A stretch of 64,000 nucleotides of DNA from contig CAWIPO010000006.1 of NCBI GenBank assembly GCA_963838095.1, forward strand, positions 558,001 to 622,000. Reading direction: 5' to 3'. Under the pieces are notes generated by a model. The model ran no database searches. It was not told the origin of the DNA and worked only from the letters and a program-made list of their open reading frames with translations. The DNA is from CAWCGU01 sp963838095. GTDB taxonomy: Bacteria; Actinomycetota; Thermoleophilia; Solirubrobacterales; 70-9. Shown piece by piece: positions 53,953 through 62,682 of this stretch. A program made the translations under genes and the position numbers. Each line of letters begins with the position of its first letter. Within the stretch, counting starts at the first letter, position 1.

Positions 53953-53987
53953 TGCATTCCGCGCCACCCCCTGTGGCGCAGAATGCA
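53953..53987 (+). promoter_or_regulatory. hairpin overlapping the CDF start codon
   Basis: Stem TGCATTC-C-GCGCCAC / GTGGCGC-A-GAATGCA with a 5-nt loop (CCCCT): 14 pairs and a single C.A mismatch. ATG 53983 of the CDF gene is inside the 3' arm, and the hairpin starts 9 nt after the acyl-CoA dehydrogenase stop. Either a terminator or a translational control element. Confidence 0.65.
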
Positions 53988-54909
53988 ATTGTTGAGCTCG
54001 CACCACAACCTCGACGCTCGCCGCGCCGACACCCGCCGGCGGATGTGGATCGCGCTTGCGATCAATGCGGGCCTCGTCGTCGCGGAGGTGGCAGGGGGGA
54101 TCGTCACCGGGTCGCTCGCGGTGCTGGCCGATGCCGGGCACCTGCTCTCGGATGTGGGGGCGATCGCGATCGGCCTTTTCGCAGCGAGCATGGCCGGCAG
54201 AGCCGGCGGCTCGCGCAGGACCTTCGGCTTTCAACGCGGCGAGGTGCTGGCGGCGCTCGTCAACGGGATCACCCTGATCGTGATCGCCGTGCTGATCGTC
54301 GTCGTGGCGATCGGCCGCCTCTCGGACCCGCCGGACGTCGAAGGCCTCGGCATCCTCCTCCTCGGTGCTCTGGGCCTTGCAGGCAACGTCGCGGCGACCT
54401 GGGTCCTCGCCCGCGGCCAGCGCACCGACATCAACCTGGAGGGAGTGCTTCGCCACTCCTTTGCCGACGCGCTCGGCTCGGTCGGGGTGGTCGTCGCCGG
54501 CATCGTCGTCCTTGCCACCGGCTGGCAGGAGGCGGATCCGATCGCGAGCATCTTGATCGCGGTGTTGATCCTTGCCTCCTCGGTGCGGCTGATCCGAGAG
54601 CCGCTCGACGTCCTCATGGAGGCGGCGCCACCCGGTCTCGATCCGGACAGCCTCGCTCGCGAGCTGTGCGCGGTCGAGGGCGTTCGCAGCGTTCACGATC
54701 TCCACGTCTGGACGGTGACCCCCGGTTTCGAGACCCTCTCCGCCCACGTCGTCGTCGACCCGGGGACCGAACGCGACGAGCTGCGCCGCCGCCTCGAGGC
54801 CAGGCTTGGCCAGGAGTACGGCATCGGGCACACGACGTTGCAGATGGAAGAGGAGGCTGACGGCGGCCTCCTTCAGGTGGAGGGGCTGGAGCCGCGCAAC
54901 GAGTCCTGA
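53983..54909 (+). CDS. cation diffusion facilitator (CDF) metal transporter
   Basis: 308 aa, six TM helices. Metal site residues: AVLADAGHLLSDVGAIAIGL (TM2) and GVLRHSFADALGSVGVVVAG (TM5), i.e. the H/D tetrad of CzcD/ZitB-type Zn2+ exporters. The C-terminal cytosolic domain (SVHDLHVWTVTPGFETLSAH) has the ferredoxin-like fold with conserved His. Exports Zn2+ or related ions by proton antiport. ATG 53983 lies in a hairpin; ATG 54043 is a shorter alternative. Confidence 0.9.
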   Translation: MQLLSSHHNLDARRADTRRRMWIALAINAGLVVAEVAGGIVTGSLAVLADAGHLLSDVGAIAIGLFAASMAGRAGGSRRTFGFQRGEVLAALVNGITLIVIAVLIVVVAIGRLSDPPDVEGLGILLLGALGLAGNVAATWVLARGQRTDINLEGVLRHSFADALGSVGVVVAGIVVLATGWQEADPIASILIAVLILASSVRLIREPLDVLMEAAPPGLDPDSLARELCAVEGVRSVHDLHVWTVTPGFETLSAHVVVDPGTERDELRRRLEARLGQEYGIGHTTLQMEEEADGGLLQVEGLEPRNES

Positions 54910-54994
54910 CGGCGAGCGTCGCGCAGGCACAAAATCCCTGCAAAGCGGCTTGCAGTGGCCGTGCGTAGGCTGACTGAACGCAGAATGCCGGATT

Positions 54995-55142
54995 GCTACG
55001 CTTCGCTCGAATCGCCGAGTCCGCGGCTCGCTGAAGCCGCGGAACGGGGGAACCACGATTCCCGGGGCGAAGGGTCCTGCCCGATTCGGGACCCAGCGCA
55101 GCTCTTTCGGCGCGAGCCCGTCAGCTAACCCCGTAGGCGACC
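54995..55142 (+). ncRNA. c-di-AMP riboswitch (ydaO/yuaA leader)
   Basis: The 240-bp leader ahead of the M23 gene contains the conserved blocks of the ydaO/yuaA aptamer in order: a CGCCGAGTCCGCGG helix, CGGGGGAACCA, GGGGCGAAGGGTCCTGCC and the near-invariant CCCGTCAGCTAACCCCGTAGG closing block. In actinobacteria this class typically controls cell-wall hydrolase genes, turning them off when c-di-AMP is high. Ends 7 nt before the ATG. Confidence 0.88.
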
Positions 55143-55149
55143 GAGAGAG

Positions 55150-56307
55150 ATGCGAAACCGAATTCACCCACGCTCGACCGTGCAAGCCACCCTCGTGGCG
55201 ATCGCCGTGTTCGCCGGCGTGCTGATGGTCGGGACAGTCGCCTTCGGCCAGGATCTTCAGGGGGAGCTCGACGAGTCCCAGGCTGAGCTCTCCGAGAAGC
55301 GCGACCGCGCCGACGTGCTCACCTCGGACATTGCCGAGTACTCCGACCAGATCGCGCAGCTCGAAGGGGAGATTGCGCTGCTGGAGGAGCGGGAGGCTGA
55401 GGTACAGGCCCGGCTCGACGAGGTGAAGGCCGAGCTGCAGGCCGCCCGGGCCCGGCTCGAGGAGCTGCGCAAGCGGCTCGATCTCTCGATCAACCTGCTC
55501 GAGGACCGCCTGGTCGCGATCTACAAGGGCGACGAGCCCGATGCGCTGACGGTGATCCTGGAGGCCGACGGCTTCGACGATCTCGTCGAGCGCTACGAGT
55601 ACCTGCAGCGAATTCACGACCAGGACGAGGCGATCGTCACTCGGGTGCGGGATCTGCGGGTCGAGCAGGTCGATCTCGTGGGGCAGATCGAGGCGGCGAA
55701 GGCGGAGATAGCCGCAAAGCGCCGCGAGCTCGAGCGCACGCGGATGCAGGTCGAGGCCAGACAGGCCGATCTCGAGGCCGTGCAGGCCGAACGCCAGGGC
55801 GTGCTCGACCAGGTCGAGGAGAACATCCAGCGCCTCGAGGGCGACATCTCGGACATTCAGGGCCAAATCGAGGCGGAGCTGCAGGGCTCCACGAGCAGCT
55901 CCGGGTCGCTCCCTTCGGGTTCACCGGATTCGAGCGTTTCATCGTCCGGCCTGATCTGGCCGGTGGACGGGGTCCTCACCTCGCCGTTCGGCTGGCGCTG
56001 GGGCCGTATGCACGAGGGCATCGACATCGGGCTTCCCGCAGGGTCCCCGATCGTCGCCGCGGCGTCGGGCACCGTGGCGCTCGCGGCTCCGTACGGTGGC
56101 TACGGCAACTACACGTGCATCGACCACGGCGGCGGGCTCTCCACCTGCTACGCGCACCAGTCCGTGATCGGGGTCTCGGTCGGCCAGTCGGTGTCGCAGG
56201 GAGAGAGCATCGGGCTCGTTGGCTGCACGGGCAGCTGCTTCGGCGATCACCTTCACTTCGAGGTTCGTATCAACGGATCGGCCGTCGATCCGCTCGGCTA
56301 CCTCTAG
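55150..56307 (+). CDS. secreted M23 peptidase with N-terminal coiled coil
   Basis: 385 aa. Signal peptide (TLVAIAVFAGVLMVGTVAFG), long coiled coil (residues about 35-245, e.g. LEGEIALLEEREAEVQARLD), Ser/Gly linker and LytM domain: FGWRWGRMHEGIDIGLPAGS (H-x3-D), GDHLHFEVRINGSAVDP (H-x-H). Resembles EnvC/PcsB-type regulated peptidoglycan hydrolases used in cell separation or resuscitation. The coiled coil may restrain or position the enzyme. Controlled by the c-di-AMP riboswitch. Confidence 0.92.
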   Translation: MRNRIHPRSTVQATLVAIAVFAGVLMVGTVAFGQDLQGELDESQAELSEKRDRADVLTSDIAEYSDQIAQLEGEIALLEEREAEVQARLDEVKAELQAARARLEELRKRLDLSINLLEDRLVAIYKGDEPDALTVILEADGFDDLVERYEYLQRIHDQDEAIVTRVRDLRVEQVDLVGQIEAAKAEIAAKRRELERTRMQVEARQADLEAVQAERQGVLDQVEENIQRLEGDISDIQGQIEAELQGSTSSSGSLPSGSPDSSVSSSGLIWPVDGVLTSPFGWRWGRMHEGIDIGLPAGSPIVAAASGTVALAAPYGGYGNYTCIDHGGGLSTCYAHQSVIGVSVGQSVSQGESIGLVGCTGSCFGDHLHFEVRINGSAVDPLGYL

Positions 56308-56425
56308 ATGGGGCAGGAAATTCCCTAAAGCTCGGCTCCCGAGCAGTCGACAATTCCCCTAGACCGCAGCCGGTCAGAGGGCTGACCCTGCGATCACTGC
56401 TCCGACGACGAAAGCCAGCCTTGAA

Positions 56426-57043
56426 TTGACGGCCGTGCGCAGCTACATCGCAGGAACGGGGGCCGCGACCGCCTTGGTGGCTGCGGCCGCCGTGTCGTTC
56501 ATCCTCCTCGCCGCCGTCGTCGCTTTCGACGGCTTCATCGTCGGTGGAGGCGGTGGCGGAAGGGACACCGTCAGCATCGCCCGCGGCGCCGCTTCCGAGG
56601 CGGCCGCGGTACCGGGTGCGCTGGCGGTTGCGGCTGCGCCGGCCGCGGTCGCGCCGGCGCCCGTTGCTCCTCCAACTGTCCTCGTCGCCTCGGCGCCCGG
56701 CCCCGGAGGCGCCGCCCCCGGTGTCGTCCCCGGTGTGACTCCGGTTCCCCCGGGCCCCGGAGCCCCGCCCGTGGGCCCCGGCACACCTCCTGCGGTTCCG
56801 GGCTCGAACCCGCCTCCGACCGCGGACCCCGGCAACCCGATTCAGAACCTGACCAGCGGCCTCGATCAGACGATCACCGACGCGACCGGGGTCCCGTCCG
56901 ATGTCAGCGGCGCAACCGAGCCGGTGACGGACCTTCTCGACGAGACGGTGACGAACATCACCGGCCAGGATCTGGGCTCGACCGTCGACGGGCTGACGAA
57001 TCCCAACGGCGAGAGCGGGGCGGGCGGCGGGCTGCTGCCGTAA
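56426..57043 (+). CDS. Ala/Pro-rich single-pass membrane protein
   Basis: 205 aa (TTG 56426, or GTG 56435). TM helix ATALVAAAAVSFILLAAVVA, then low-complexity Ala/Pro/Gly (APAPVAPPTVLVASAPGPGG, PGPGAPPVGPGTPPAVPGSN) and a Thr/Asp-rich tail. No recognisable domain; likely envelope-exposed spacer protein. It follows the M23 gene and may be co-transcribed (118-bp gap). Confidence 0.55.
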   Translation: MTAVRSYIAGTGAATALVAAAAVSFILLAAVVAFDGFIVGGGGGGRDTVSIARGAASEAAAVPGALAVAAAPAAVAPAPVAPPTVLVASAPGPGGAAPGVVPGVTPVPPGPGAPPVGPGTPPAVPGSNPPPTADPGNPIQNLTSGLDQTITDATGVPSDVSGATEPVTDLLDETVTNITGQDLGSTVDGLTNPNGESGAGGGLLP

Positions 57044-57072
57044 CCGCGTCCTCGGCGCACGTTCTGGGCCGT

Positions 57073-57795
57073 TCAGCCCAGAGCCCGCTCGATCCAGCGA
57101 AGCGAGACTCCCTGCAGCTCGGAGTCATGCTGCACTGAGCGGTGGTGGCCTCCGGCGACGATGATCAGCTTCCGCGGCTCCGTCGCGTGCTCGTACAGCT
57201 CCGCTGACCAATCACTCGGTATCTGCTCGTCGCCTCGCGCGTGAATCAGCAGCAGGGGCTTGGTCCCGAGGGCCTCCACTGCGGCTCGCAGATCGTGCTC
57301 GCCGAGCCAGGCCTCGAGTGCCGCCGGGTCGGCGCGCATCTTCAGCGTTCCGGCGCGAAGGCTGCGCTTGAGGTGATCCTCGCCGGCCGGGCAGATCGCG
57401 ATCACCGCGGCGAGCTCGTCGAAGCTGGCCGCGGCGTGGATCGCCATGAACCCACCCAGGCTCGAGCCGCGGACGCAGATCCGGGCCGCGTCGACACCGT
57501 CGGTCCCCGCCAGCAGCCTCGCCATCCTCGCGACGTCCGCGACCGCGGCGGGCGCCATCACGTCGTCGGAGTCACCGTGGCCGCGCTGGTCATAGGTCAC
57601 CGCGGCCCAGCCGCTTGCAGTGCATGCGCGCGCGAAGTCGCCGTGGTTCTCCTTCCGCGAACCGGCGCCATGGATGACCACCATCGCCGGCCAGGGCGGA
57701 GCGGTCGCGGGCAGCCAGAGCTCGAACGGCCTCCCTTCGTGGACACCGCGCCGGTCAGCGCTCTTCGGAGCGGGTAGGTCAATGCGGCGTGTCAT
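57073..57795 (-). CDS. alpha/beta-hydrolase (dienelactone-hydrolase-like)
   Basis: 240 aa from ATG 57795. VVIHGAGSRKENHGDFARAC (oxyanion), VTYDQRGHGDSDD, nucleophile RGSSLGGFMAIHAAA (Ser about residue 113), acid in IHARGDEQIPSDWS, His in AGGHHRSVQH: a complete triad. Cytosolic esterase/lipase-like, substrate unknown. Divergent from lysA with a 45-bp gap. Confidence 0.82.
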   Translation of the reverse strand: MTRRIDLPAPKSADRRGVHEGRPFELWLPATAPPWPAMVVIHGAGSRKENHGDFARACTASGWAAVTYDQRGHGDSDDVMAPAAVADVARMARLLAGTDGVDAARICVRGSSLGGFMAIHAAASFDELAAVIAICPAGEDHLKRSLRAGTLKMRADPAALEAWLGEHDLRAAVEALGTKPLLLIHARGDEQIPSDWSAELYEHATEPRKLIIVAGGHHRSVQHDSELQGVSLRWIERALG

Positions 57796-57840
57796 CCGGA
57801 CGCATTGTGAGGGCCAGCGGCCCGTCACAATGCGCAGCCC

Positions 57841-59150
57841 ATGTCCGCAACTGCTGACAGCACGCTGCGCCCGCAACAGGTTGAGGGCTCGCCGGTGTAC
57901 CCGATCGGCGCTCGCGTCAACGAGCGCGGCCACCTCGAGGTCGGCGGCTGCGACGTCGTCGACCTGGTCGCCGAGTTCGGGACCCCGGCGTACATCTACG
58001 CCGAAGACGATCTCCGCGCTCGCGCTCGCGACTACCTGAAGGCCTTCGGTGAGCGCACTCCCGACTTCGAGATCCTCTACGCCAGCAAGGCCGCGCCGAT
58101 CACCGAGATCTACCGGCTGTTCGCGGAAGAGGGGCTGTCGGTGGACGTTGCCTCGGGGGAGAGCTTCACATGGCGCTCCGCGCCGGCTTCGCTCCGGAGC
58201 GCATCTACCTGCACGGCAACAACAAGTCCGAGGCGGAGCTGAAGTACGCAGCGCGGGCAGGCGTGGGAGCGGTGATCCTCGACTCCTTCGACGAGATCGC
58301 CCTGCTCGACCGCCTCGCGGATCAGTCGCAGCGGGTGCTGATCAGGGTCACCCCGGGGATCAAGCCGTCGACGCACAGCTACGTGCAGACCGGACAGCTC
58401 GATTCCAAGTTCGGCTTCGGCCTCGAGGACGGGCTCGCCGCGCGCGCCATCGAGGCCGTGCGGGCGACCGAGCATCTCGAGCTCGTCGGCTTGCACGCCC
58501 ACATCGGCTCGCAGATCTTCGAGCTCGAGCCGTACGTGAAGGCGATCGAGGCGCTCCGTTCGCTCGCCGACCCCGGGTGGTGCGAGCTGCTCAACGTCGG
58601 CGGCGGGCTCGGCATCGCCTACGGGCCCGAGGACGAGCCGCCGTCGATCGAGGACTACGCGGAGGTGAAGGTCCGCGGAGTGCAGAAAGTCTTCGATCCC
58701 GTGCCTCGGATCCTGGTCGAGCCGGGGCGCTCGCTCGTCGGCAATGCCGGCATCACGGCATATGAGGTTGGGACCGTGAAGGAGATCCCGGGTGTCCGCA
58801 CCTACGTCGCCGTCGACGGCGGGATGTCGGACAACCTGCGGCCGATGCTGTACGGGTCGCGCTACGAGGCATTGATCGCCGACCGCGCCTCCGATGCGCC
58901 CGACACGACCGTGACGATTGCCGGCATGCACTGCGAGTCGGGCGACATCCTCGTCCGCGACACCCGGCTCGCCTCCCCGCGCCCCGGCGACGTGCTGGTG
59001 ACCCCGGCGACTGGCGCCTACGGGCACGCGATGGCCAACAACTACAACGGCGTCCCGCGGCCGCCGGTGATCTTCTGCCGCGAGGGAACCGCTCGGGTCG
59101 TCGTCAGGCGCGAGACGTGGGACGACCTGCTGGCCCGGGACGTTGAGTGA
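57841..59150 (+). CDS. lysA: diaminopimelate decarboxylase, one frameshift
   Basis: About 436 aa. meso-DAP to lysine. PLP Lys in FEILYASKAAPITEIY, then VDVASG-GELHMALRAGF once the break at the G run 58155-58159 is repaired; HAHIGSQIFELEPYVKAIEA, LNVGGGLGIAYGPED, LVEPGRSLVGNAG, AGMHCESGDILVRD and GAYGHAMANNYNG complete the fold type III motif set. First gene of the aspartate-family run with hom and thrC, a conserved actinobacterial order. Confidence 0.93.
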
Positions 59151-60366
59151 GCCGATAGCGATAGGACTGCTCGGAACGGGCACCGTCGGCGGCGCTTTCG
59201 CCGACCTGCTCGAGCGCCGCGCGGGCGCGATCGAGCTGGCCACGGGCCGGCGTCCGGAGATCACAGGAGTCCTGCGGCGCTCCGAGGGCGAATTCGATCG
59301 CATTCTCGGGAACGCGGACATCATCGTCGAGCTGATCGGGGGCATCGACCCGGCGCGCGACTACGTGCGCCGGGCTCTGGACGCCGGCAAGCACGTGGTC
59401 AGCGCGAACAAGCAGCTGATCGCCCAGCACGGAGACGAGCTCTTCGACGCGGCCCGCGCGTCCGGCGTACAGCTGCGCTTCGAGGCCGCCGTGGCAGGCG
59501 CGGTGCCGGTGATCCGGGTGATCCAGGAGAGCATGGGGGCGATCGAGCTCGCCCGAGTCTCGGGAATCGTCAACGGGACAACGAACTTCATCCTTACCGA
59601 GATGGCGCGAAGCGGGGCGTCATTCGGCGACACGCTGGCACGCGCGCAGGAGCTGGGATACGCGGAGGCGGACCCGACCGAGGACGTCAACGGCGCCGAC
59701 GCGGCGGCGAAGATGGCGATCCTCGCCAGGCTCGCCTTTCACTCGCCGGTACGGCTCGAGGATGTCTCCTACGAGGGGATCGAGCAGATCCAGCCCGACG
59801 ACATCGCCTATGCGAAGGAGCTGGGCCTGTCGCTGAAGCTGCTCGGGGTGGCAGAGCGCCTGGGCGACGGGATCAGCGTCAGGGTCTTTCCCTGCTTCCT
59901 CTACGGCGGTCATCCGCTGGCCCCGATCGAGGGGCCGTTCAACGCGGTGATGGTGGAGGCACCCGAGATCACCGAGATCACGCTCTCCGGCCCCGGCGCG
60001 GGAGGCCCCGAGACGGCGTCGGCGGTGCTGGGCGACGTCGTCTCGATCGTCGCCGGCGAGGCACCGGTCCACGAGCCGCAGCAGACGCTCGAGATCGTGC
60101 GCGAGGCAAGCTCGGCGTTCTACCTCCATCTCGAGGTCGCCGACCGGCCCCGCGTGCTCGCGGCGATCGCCGACGTGCTCGGAAGCAACGAGGTCTCGGT
60201 GAAGAGCGTCGTCCAGCGCGGCCTCGGCGAGGACGCCCGCCTGGTGATGGTGATGCATGTGTGCGAGGAGAGCCGGTTCTACGCCGCCCTCGACGGGATC
60301 GCCGAGCTCGACTTCCTCCGCGCGGCCCCGCGCGCGATCCGGGTGATCGAGGAGGAGTTCGTATGA
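59143..60366 (+). CDS. hom: homoserine dehydrogenase
   Basis: 407 aa from TTG 59143, overlapping lysA by 8 nt. NAD(P) motif IGLLGTGTVGGAFADLLERR, VVSANKQLIAQHGDELFDAA, catalytic core AGAVPVIRVIQESMGAIELA, GIVNGTTNFILTEMARSG, GYAEADPTEDVNGADAAAKM. C-terminal ACT domain (FYLHLEVADRPRVLAAIADV) for threonine feedback. The loop after RRPEITGV is shorter than usual. Converts aspartate semialdehyde to homoserine. Confidence 0.93.
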   Translation: MSEPIAIGLLGTGTVGGAFADLLERRAGAIELATGRRPEITGVLRRSEGEFDRILGNADIIVELIGGIDPARDYVRRALDAGKHVVSANKQLIAQHGDELFDAARASGVQLRFEAAVAGAVPVIRVIQESMGAIELARVSGIVNGTTNFILTEMARSGASFGDTLARAQELGYAEADPTEDVNGADAAAKMAILARLAFHSPVRLEDVSYEGIEQIQPDDIAYAKELGLSLKLLGVAERLGDGISVRVFPCFLYGGHPLAPIEGPFNAVMVEAPEITEITLSGPGAGGPETASAVLGDVVSIVAGEAPVHEPQQTLEIVREASSAFYLHLEVADRPRVLAAIADVLGSNEVSVKSVVQRGLGEDARLVMVMHVCEESRFYAALDGIAELDFLRAAPRAIRVIEEEFV

Positions 60367-60373
60367 ACAAATT

Positions 60374-60447
60374 CCGGTCGAATCCTCTCAGCGAGCCGAA
60401 GGCGAGCGGTGCGAGAGGCGTAGCCTCGAGGCGTCCGGTTCGACCGG
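60374..60447 (+). repeat. structured inverted-repeat element between hom and thrC
   Basis: Outer arms CCGGTCGAA (60374-60382) and TTCGACCGG (60439-60447) pair over 9 bp, enclosing CCTCTC / GAGAGG (60384-60389 with 60113-offset 60413-60418... i.e. 60413 to 60418 in the printed row spacing of this interval) and the self-complementary GCCTCGAGGC (60423-60432). It fills almost the whole hom-thrC gap. Confidence 0.6.
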
Positions 60448-60454
60448 GTGACTG

Positions 60455-61489
60455 ATGCCTGTACCGCTGATCGAGCGCTACCGAAAGCACCTTCCGCTGG
60501 AGCCGGGCGATCCGGTCGTGACCCTGAACGAGGGGTCCACGCCGCTCGTCCAGGCTCCGGTGCTTTCCGAGATGATCGGGGTTCGCGCCTACCTGAAGCT
60601 CGAGGGCGTGAACCCGACCGGATCGTTCAAGGACCGCGGGATGACGGTCGCCGTCTCGCGGGCGAAAGGGGCCGGCCGCGAGGCGGTGATCTGCGCGTCG
60701 ACCGGGAACACGGCTGCGAGCGCGGCGGCGTACGCGGCCAGGGCGGGGATGCGCGGCGCGGTGATCGTCCCGGAGGGCAAGATCGCGATCGGCAAGCTCG
60801 CACAGGCGCTGATGCATGGTGCGCGCGTGATCGCGCTGCGCGGGAACTTCGACGAGGCGCTCAAGATCGTGCGCGAGCTGGCGCAGCGGCACCCGATCGA
60901 GCTGGTCAATTCGGTCAACCCGTACCGGATCCAGGGCCAGAAGACCGCCGCCTTCGAGGTCTGCGACGAGCTCGGCGAGCCGCCCGGCGCGCTCGCGATC
61001 CCGGTTGGCAACGCCGGCAACGTCACCGCCTACTGGGCCGGGTTCCAGGAGTACGACGTCGCCCCGGTCCTGTACGGGTTCCAGGCCGAGGGCGCTGCGC
61101 CGCTCGTGCATGGGAAGCCGATCCCGAACCCAGAGACGGTGGCCTCGGCGATCCGGATCGGCAACCCCGCCCGCTGGGAGGAGGCGATGGCCGCCTTTAC
61201 GGGATCGCGAGGCCGCGTGGCGGCGGTCTCAGACGAGCAGATCCTCGACGCCTACCGCTTCCTCGCCGATCGCGAGGGGGTGTTCTGCGAGCCCGCCTCG
61301 GCGGCGTCGGTGGCCGGGTTGCTCGCCCACGGTCTGCCGGTGCCCGACGGTGTGCCAGAGCCTGAGTCGGTGGTGTGCGTGCTGACCGGGCACGGGTTGA
61401 AGGACCCGGATACGGCGCTGGGGAAGGCGCCGGCGGTTATTGGGTGCGAGAACGACCTGGGGGCTGTGGAGCGGGCGGTTTTCGAGTAG
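60455..61489 (+). CDS. thrC: threonine synthase
   Basis: 344 aa PLP fold type II. PLP Lys in LEGVNPTGSFKDRGMTVAVS (about residue 60), phosphate-binding loop VICASTGNTAASAAAYAARA, second loop LAIPVGNAGNVTAYWAGFQE and tail VVCVLTGHGLKDPD. Converts O-phosphohomoserine to threonine. Short (actinobacterial) class. Follows hom by 88 bp. Confidence 0.94.
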   Translation: MPVPLIERYRKHLPLEPGDPVVTLNEGSTPLVQAPVLSEMIGVRAYLKLEGVNPTGSFKDRGMTVAVSRAKGAGREAVICASTGNTAASAAAYAARAGMRGAVIVPEGKIAIGKLAQALMHGARVIALRGNFDEALKIVRELAQRHPIELVNSVNPYRIQGQKTAAFEVCDELGEPPGALAIPVGNAGNVTAYWAGFQEYDVAPVLYGFQAEGAAPLVHGKPIPNPETVASAIRIGNPARWEEAMAAFTGSRGRVAAVSDEQILDAYRFLADREGVFCEPASAASVAGLLAHGLPVPDGVPEPESVVCVLTGHGLKDPDTALGKAPAVIGCENDLGAVERAVFE

Positions 61490-61560
61490 GCCCGATTCGG
61501 GGCTGCGGCGCGGGCGTCTACGGCGGCTGGGTAGGGGGCGCAACTGAATCTCTCTGGCTT

Positions 61561-62217
61561 GTGGGGTCTATAGCCCCTACAACCCAGAGAGATTTGCTGC
61601 GGCGCGCGCTCGCACTCGTCGCTCCGCCGCTGTGCGGCATATGTGGCGGCTCCGCGCAGCCGCAAACCATCCTCTGCCCTCGGTGCGAAACGGAGCTCAG
61701 CACCGGCCACGGGGTCCATCTCAACGTCCCGAACACCAACGCCGCCTGGGCCGCGCGTCCCTACACCGGCGTCCCGCGCCAACTGGTCACCGCGCTCAAG
61801 TTCTCCGCCCGCATCCGCCTCGCCGACCGCGCCGCGGCACTGATCGCCGCCGAAGCCCCTCCCTCGATGCTCGAGGGATCACTCGTCCCCGTCCCGCCCT
61901 CGCCACGGCGGCACCTGTGGCGCGGCTTCGACCCGGCTGCCGAGATCGCCACCGCGCTTGCGCGCCTCACCGGGATGCCGCTCGCTCCCTGCCTCCGGCG
62001 CTCGAACGGACGCCGCCAGGTCGGGCGCTCGCGCGCGGAGCGCAGGGCCGACCCGCCCCGGGTGCGCGCTCTCGGGGACGCGCCGCCGGAGGCGGTTCTG
62101 ATCGACGACGTCACCACCACGGGCGCCACGCTCGGTGCCTGCGCCGCCGTGCTGCGAGCGGCGGGATCGGCGGACGTTCGGACGATCGCATTCGCGGCCA
62201 CCCCCAACGGCAGATGA
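61561..62217 (+). CDS. comF: ComF-family phosphoribosyltransferase-like protein
   Basis: 218 aa. N-terminal zinc ribbon (PPLCGICGGSAQPQTILCPR; four Cys) and C-terminal PRTase fold: AWAARPYTGVPRQLVTALKF, LVPVPPSPRRHLWRGFDPAA, PRPP loop AVLIDDVTTTGATLGACAAV. ComF homologues act in competence, DNA processing or nucleotide salvage. GTG 61561. No other competence genes nearby; hpf and secA follow, a common actinobacterial gene order. Confidence 0.9.
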   Translation: MGSIAPTTQRDLLRRALALVAPPLCGICGGSAQPQTILCPRCETELSTGHGVHLNVPNTNAAWAARPYTGVPRQLVTALKFSARIRLADRAAALIAAEAPPSMLEGSLVPVPPSPRRHLWRGFDPAAEIATALARLTGMPLAPCLRRSNGRRQVGRSRAERRADPPRVRALGDAPPEAVLIDDVTTTGATLGACAAVLRAAGSADVRTIAFAATPNGR

Positions 62218-62225
62218 ATCTCACC

Positions 62226-62255
62226 TTGCCATTTGTGCTCTCCGAGGCGTAGCAT
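62226..62255 (+). promoter_or_regulatory. candidate sigma-70-type promoter for hpf
   Basis: TTGCCA (62226-62231), 18-bp spacer, TAGCAT (62250-62255), 33 bp ahead of the GTG start. Ribosome site AAAGGAGG follows. Confidence 0.5.
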
Positions 62256-62288
62256 TGGCGCTGCCACCAAGGGACGAAAGGAGGCAGC

Positions 62289-62636
62289 GTGCGGATCGAG
62301 ATACGGGGACGCAACATGGAGGTCACCGAGGAGCTTCGAGAGCACGTTCAAAAGCGCTTCGTGCGCACCGGCCGCCAGGTTTCCGACCTGGCCATCTTGG
62401 AGGTGGAGCTGCGCGAGGAGCGCAACCCTTCGATCCGGGATTCCCAGGTGGCAGAGGCGACGCTGCACGTGAAAGGCACCACGCTTCGCGCCAGCGAGCG
62501 CTCGCCAGAGATGCTGCAGTCGATTCACGCCCTCGCAGAGGACATGCGCCGCCAGGTCAAGCGCCACCGCGAGCGCCGGCGAAAGCGCCATCAGACTCGG
62601 CGCCTGACCGCCCGTCTGCGCGGCCGCGAGGCTTAA
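62289..62636 (+). CDS. hpf: ribosome hibernation factor (HPF/RaiA family, short form)
   Basis: 115 aa. IEIRGRNMEVTEELREHVQK, LAILEVELREERNPSIRDSQ and VAEATLHVKGTTLRASERSP follow the YfiA beta-alpha-beta-beta-beta-alpha fold; the C-terminus is a basic tail HRERRRKRHQTRRLTARL. It lacks the long C-terminal dimerisation domain of the actinobacterial long form, which is unusual. Probably binds the 30S A/P site in stationary phase. GTG 62289 with AAAGGAGG. Confidence 0.82.
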   Translation: MRIEIRGRNMEVTEELREHVQKRFVRTGRQVSDLAILEVELREERNPSIRDSQVAEATLHVKGTTLRASERSPEMLQSIHALAEDMRRQVKRHRERRRKRHQTRRLTARLRGREA

Positions 62637-62645
62637 ACCGCCGCA

Positions 62646-62660
62646 CCTTGGGCCCCAAGG
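62646..62660. promoter_or_regulatory. 15-bp palindrome between hpf and secA
   Basis: CCTTGGGCCCCAAGG, perfect dyad with a 1-nt centre, 9 bp after the hpf stop and 22 bp before secA. Too tight a loop for a stable hairpin; a protein site is more likely. Confidence 0.45.
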
Positions 62661-62682
62661 CCCGTTGCTACGCTGATCTTTC

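Noticed and set aside
52663..55866. A 1067-codon open frame on the minus strand
   Set aside because: It is antisense to the acyl-CoA dehydrogenase, CDF and M23 genes and crosses the riboswitch; long antisense frames are expected at this GC content and its translation has no domain-like pattern.
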